A stretch of DNA of 12,606 nucleotides from contig JACOEF010000296.1 of the NCBI GenBank assembly GCA_024998705.1, positions 1 through 12,606 on the forward strand, read 5' to 3'. The stretch comes from Nitrospira sp. Its GTDB lineage: Bacteria; Nitrospirota; Nitrospiria; Nitrospirales; Nitrospiraceae. Below, in pieces: positions 11,564-12,606 of the stretch (its first letter is position 1; the number at the start of each line of letters is the position of its first letter). The notes beneath the pieces are model-generated. The model did not search any database. It saw nothing but the letters and a program-made list of their open reading frames with translations, and was not told the origin of the DNA. The translations under genes were made by a program, and so were the position numbers.

Positions 11564-12606
11564 ATGACCAGTACAACCGCCGGCCGCGAGCCGAATCGCC
11601 TGATACACCAGACCAGTCCGTATCTGCTGCAACATGCCTATAACCCCGTGGATTGGCATCCCTGGGGGCCTGAAGCGTTGGCCGAGGCCGCGAAGCGGAA
11701 TCGGCCGATTCTGCTCTCCATCGGCTATTCCTCCTGCCATTGGTGTCATGTCATGGAGCGGGAATCGTTTGAGAACGAGGCGATTGCCCGACTGATGAAT
11801 CAACATTTCGTCTGCATCAAAGTCGATCGCGAAGAGCGCCCCGATCTGGACGAAATCTATATGCAAGCCACATTGGCGTTGAACCGGAATCAGGGCGGCT
11901 GGCCCATGACCGTGTTCCTCACTCCCGACCAGAAGCCGTTTTTTGCCGGCACCTATTTTCCACCTGAGGATCGATGGGGCCGTCCGGGTTTTCCGACGCT
12001 GCTGAAAAAACTCGCCGAGTATTGGGAAAAGGACCATGCCGGCGTCGTTGCGCAAGCGGCGACGCTCACCGCGCGCCTGCAGAACGGCAGCCAGGCCCCT
12101 TCCCCGACCACGGTCGGCGAAGCCGAACTCGACATGGCTGTGACGCAGTTCGCGGAGGATTTCGATGCCAAACTGGGAGGATTCGGCGGCGCCCCGAAGT
12201 TCCCCCCTGCCACTGGCCTCTCGCTGCTGCTCCATTGTTATCACCGCACAAAGGATCCCCATACGCTCACGATGGTCCGCACCACGCTGGATGCCATGGC
12301 AGCCGGCGGGATTTATGATCAGATCGGCGGCGGCTTCGCGCGGTATTCGACCGACGAGCGTTGGCTGGTGCCCCATTTCGAGAAAATGTTGTATGACAAC
12401 GCGTTGCTGGCGCGCGTCTATGTCGAAGCGTTCCAGGTGACGGGTGATCACACCTACCGCCGCGTGGCCTGTGAGACTCTCGACTATGTTCTGAAGGAAA
12501 TGACGTCCTCCGAGGGCGGGTTCTATTCCGCCACCGACGCCGATTCCGAAGGGGTGGAGGGCAAATTTTTCGTCTGGACGCTGGATGACATCCGCGCGGC
12601 ACTCTC
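11564..12606 (+). CDS. DUF255/YyaL-type thioredoxin-domain protein, C-terminus cut by window edge
   Basis: Belongs to the Thioredox_DsbH (DUF255) family, with human SPATA20 and B. subtilis YyaL as relatives. Reading from ATG 11564 gives 347 residues open at the window end; full-length members are usually close to twice this. The thioredoxin-like domain fills about residues 10-170, beginning [21 protein letters not shown] and carrying the C58-H-W-C61 (SSCHWCHVM) redox motif. Further family hallmarks are [21 protein letters not shown] and FFAGTYFPP. The second part, with [42 protein letters not shown] and [11 protein letters not shown], is the start of the six-hairpin glycosidase-like toroid. 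Biochemical role is unknown in bacteria. No export signal is visible, so it should be cytosolic. SD is not obvious; no alternative in-frame start fits better. It has its own unit after the terminator at 11433-11475. Confidence 0.93.
   Translation, partial: MTSTTAGREPNRLIHQTSPYLLQHAYNPVDWHPWGPEALAEAAKRNRPILLSIGYSSCHWCHVMERESFENEAIARLMNQHFVCIKVDREERPDLDEIYMQATLALNRNQGGWPMTVFLTPDQKPFFAGTYFPPEDRWGRPGFPTLLKKLAEYWEKDHAGVVAQAATLTARLQNGSQAPSPTTVGEAELDMAVTQFAEDFDAKLGGFGGAPKFPPATGLSLLLHCYHRTKDPHTLTMVRTTLDAMAAGGIYDQIGGGFARYSTDERWLVPHFEKMLYDNALLARVYVEAFQVTGDHTYRRVACETLDYVLKEMTSSEGGFYSATDADSEGVEGKFFVWTLDDIRAAL

Noticed and set aside
11537..12451. 304-residue open frame on the minus strand
   Set aside because: Lies antisense to the DUF255 gene, whose plus-strand frame shows unmistakable family motifs throughout; the antisense frame arises from GC-rich codon bias.
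1..12606. CRISPR array, phage or toxin-antitoxin system
   Set aside because: No regularly spaced direct repeats, integrase, capsid or recognisable toxin/antitoxin pair was seen; the only tandem repeat is the coding one at 11247-11399.

Overview
The window looks like chromosomal DNA from a GC-rich Gram-negative bacterium. My best guess is the genus Nitrospira or a close relative, based on the overall look of the citrate synthase, ACT-malic enzyme, fumarase and DUF255 proteins and on the codon use. No lineage-defining gene is present, so this is inference. There is no rRNA, tRNA, CRISPR array or full transposase. Most genes are housekeeping, separated by intergenic regions that hold the more interesting structures.

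Layout, left to right. 1-1117 (-): most of a class II fumarase, cut by the window edge. 1351-1806 (-): a small heat-shock protein with its own terminator and a 5' leader that can fold its Shine-Dalgarno (SD) sequence and the bases up to the AUG into a bulged helix, which suggests an RNA thermometer. 1996-2085 (+): a 29-residue single-span membrane protein. 2098-3231 (-): citrate synthase. 3458-4087 (+): two small exported proteins of unknown function, 3 bases apart. 4241-4618 (-): a hypothetical protein ending in a zinc ribbon, with a strong hairpin over its stop codon. 4721-5071 (+): an ArsC/Spx-type thioredoxin-fold reductase interrupted by an in-frame TAG. 5134-5376 (+): a small membrane protein resembling DUF6116. 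5387-7225 (-): a two-gene unit of a J-domain protein followed by RNase D. 7479-7672: a 194-bp MITE-like element with perfect 19-bp terminal inverted repeats. 7670-7816 (-): a 48-residue membrane peptide whose stop codon lies in the element's end. 7843-9102 (-): a putative Na+/H+ antiporter. 9259-10701 (-): malic enzyme with an N-terminal ACT domain. 10702-11177: a long intergenic region. 11178-11402 (+): a secreted mini-protein built of three lysine/acid-rich KKGGH repeats, followed by a strong terminator. 11564-12606 (+): the N-terminal half of a DUF255/YyaL-type thioredoxin-domain protein, cut by the window edge.

Functionally, fumarase, citrate synthase and malic enzyme all act at the TCA/C4-acid node, but they are separate transcription units and not an operon. 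Hsp20 and the J-domain protein are proteostasis functions. The ArsC-like remnant, the zinc-ribbon protein and the DUF255 protein suggest thiol or metal biochemistry. The strongest candidates for something undescribed are the SD-sequestering hsp20 leader, the MITE-like element placed exactly at a stop codon, the repeat-built secreted peptide, and the single-stop ArsC-like gene.
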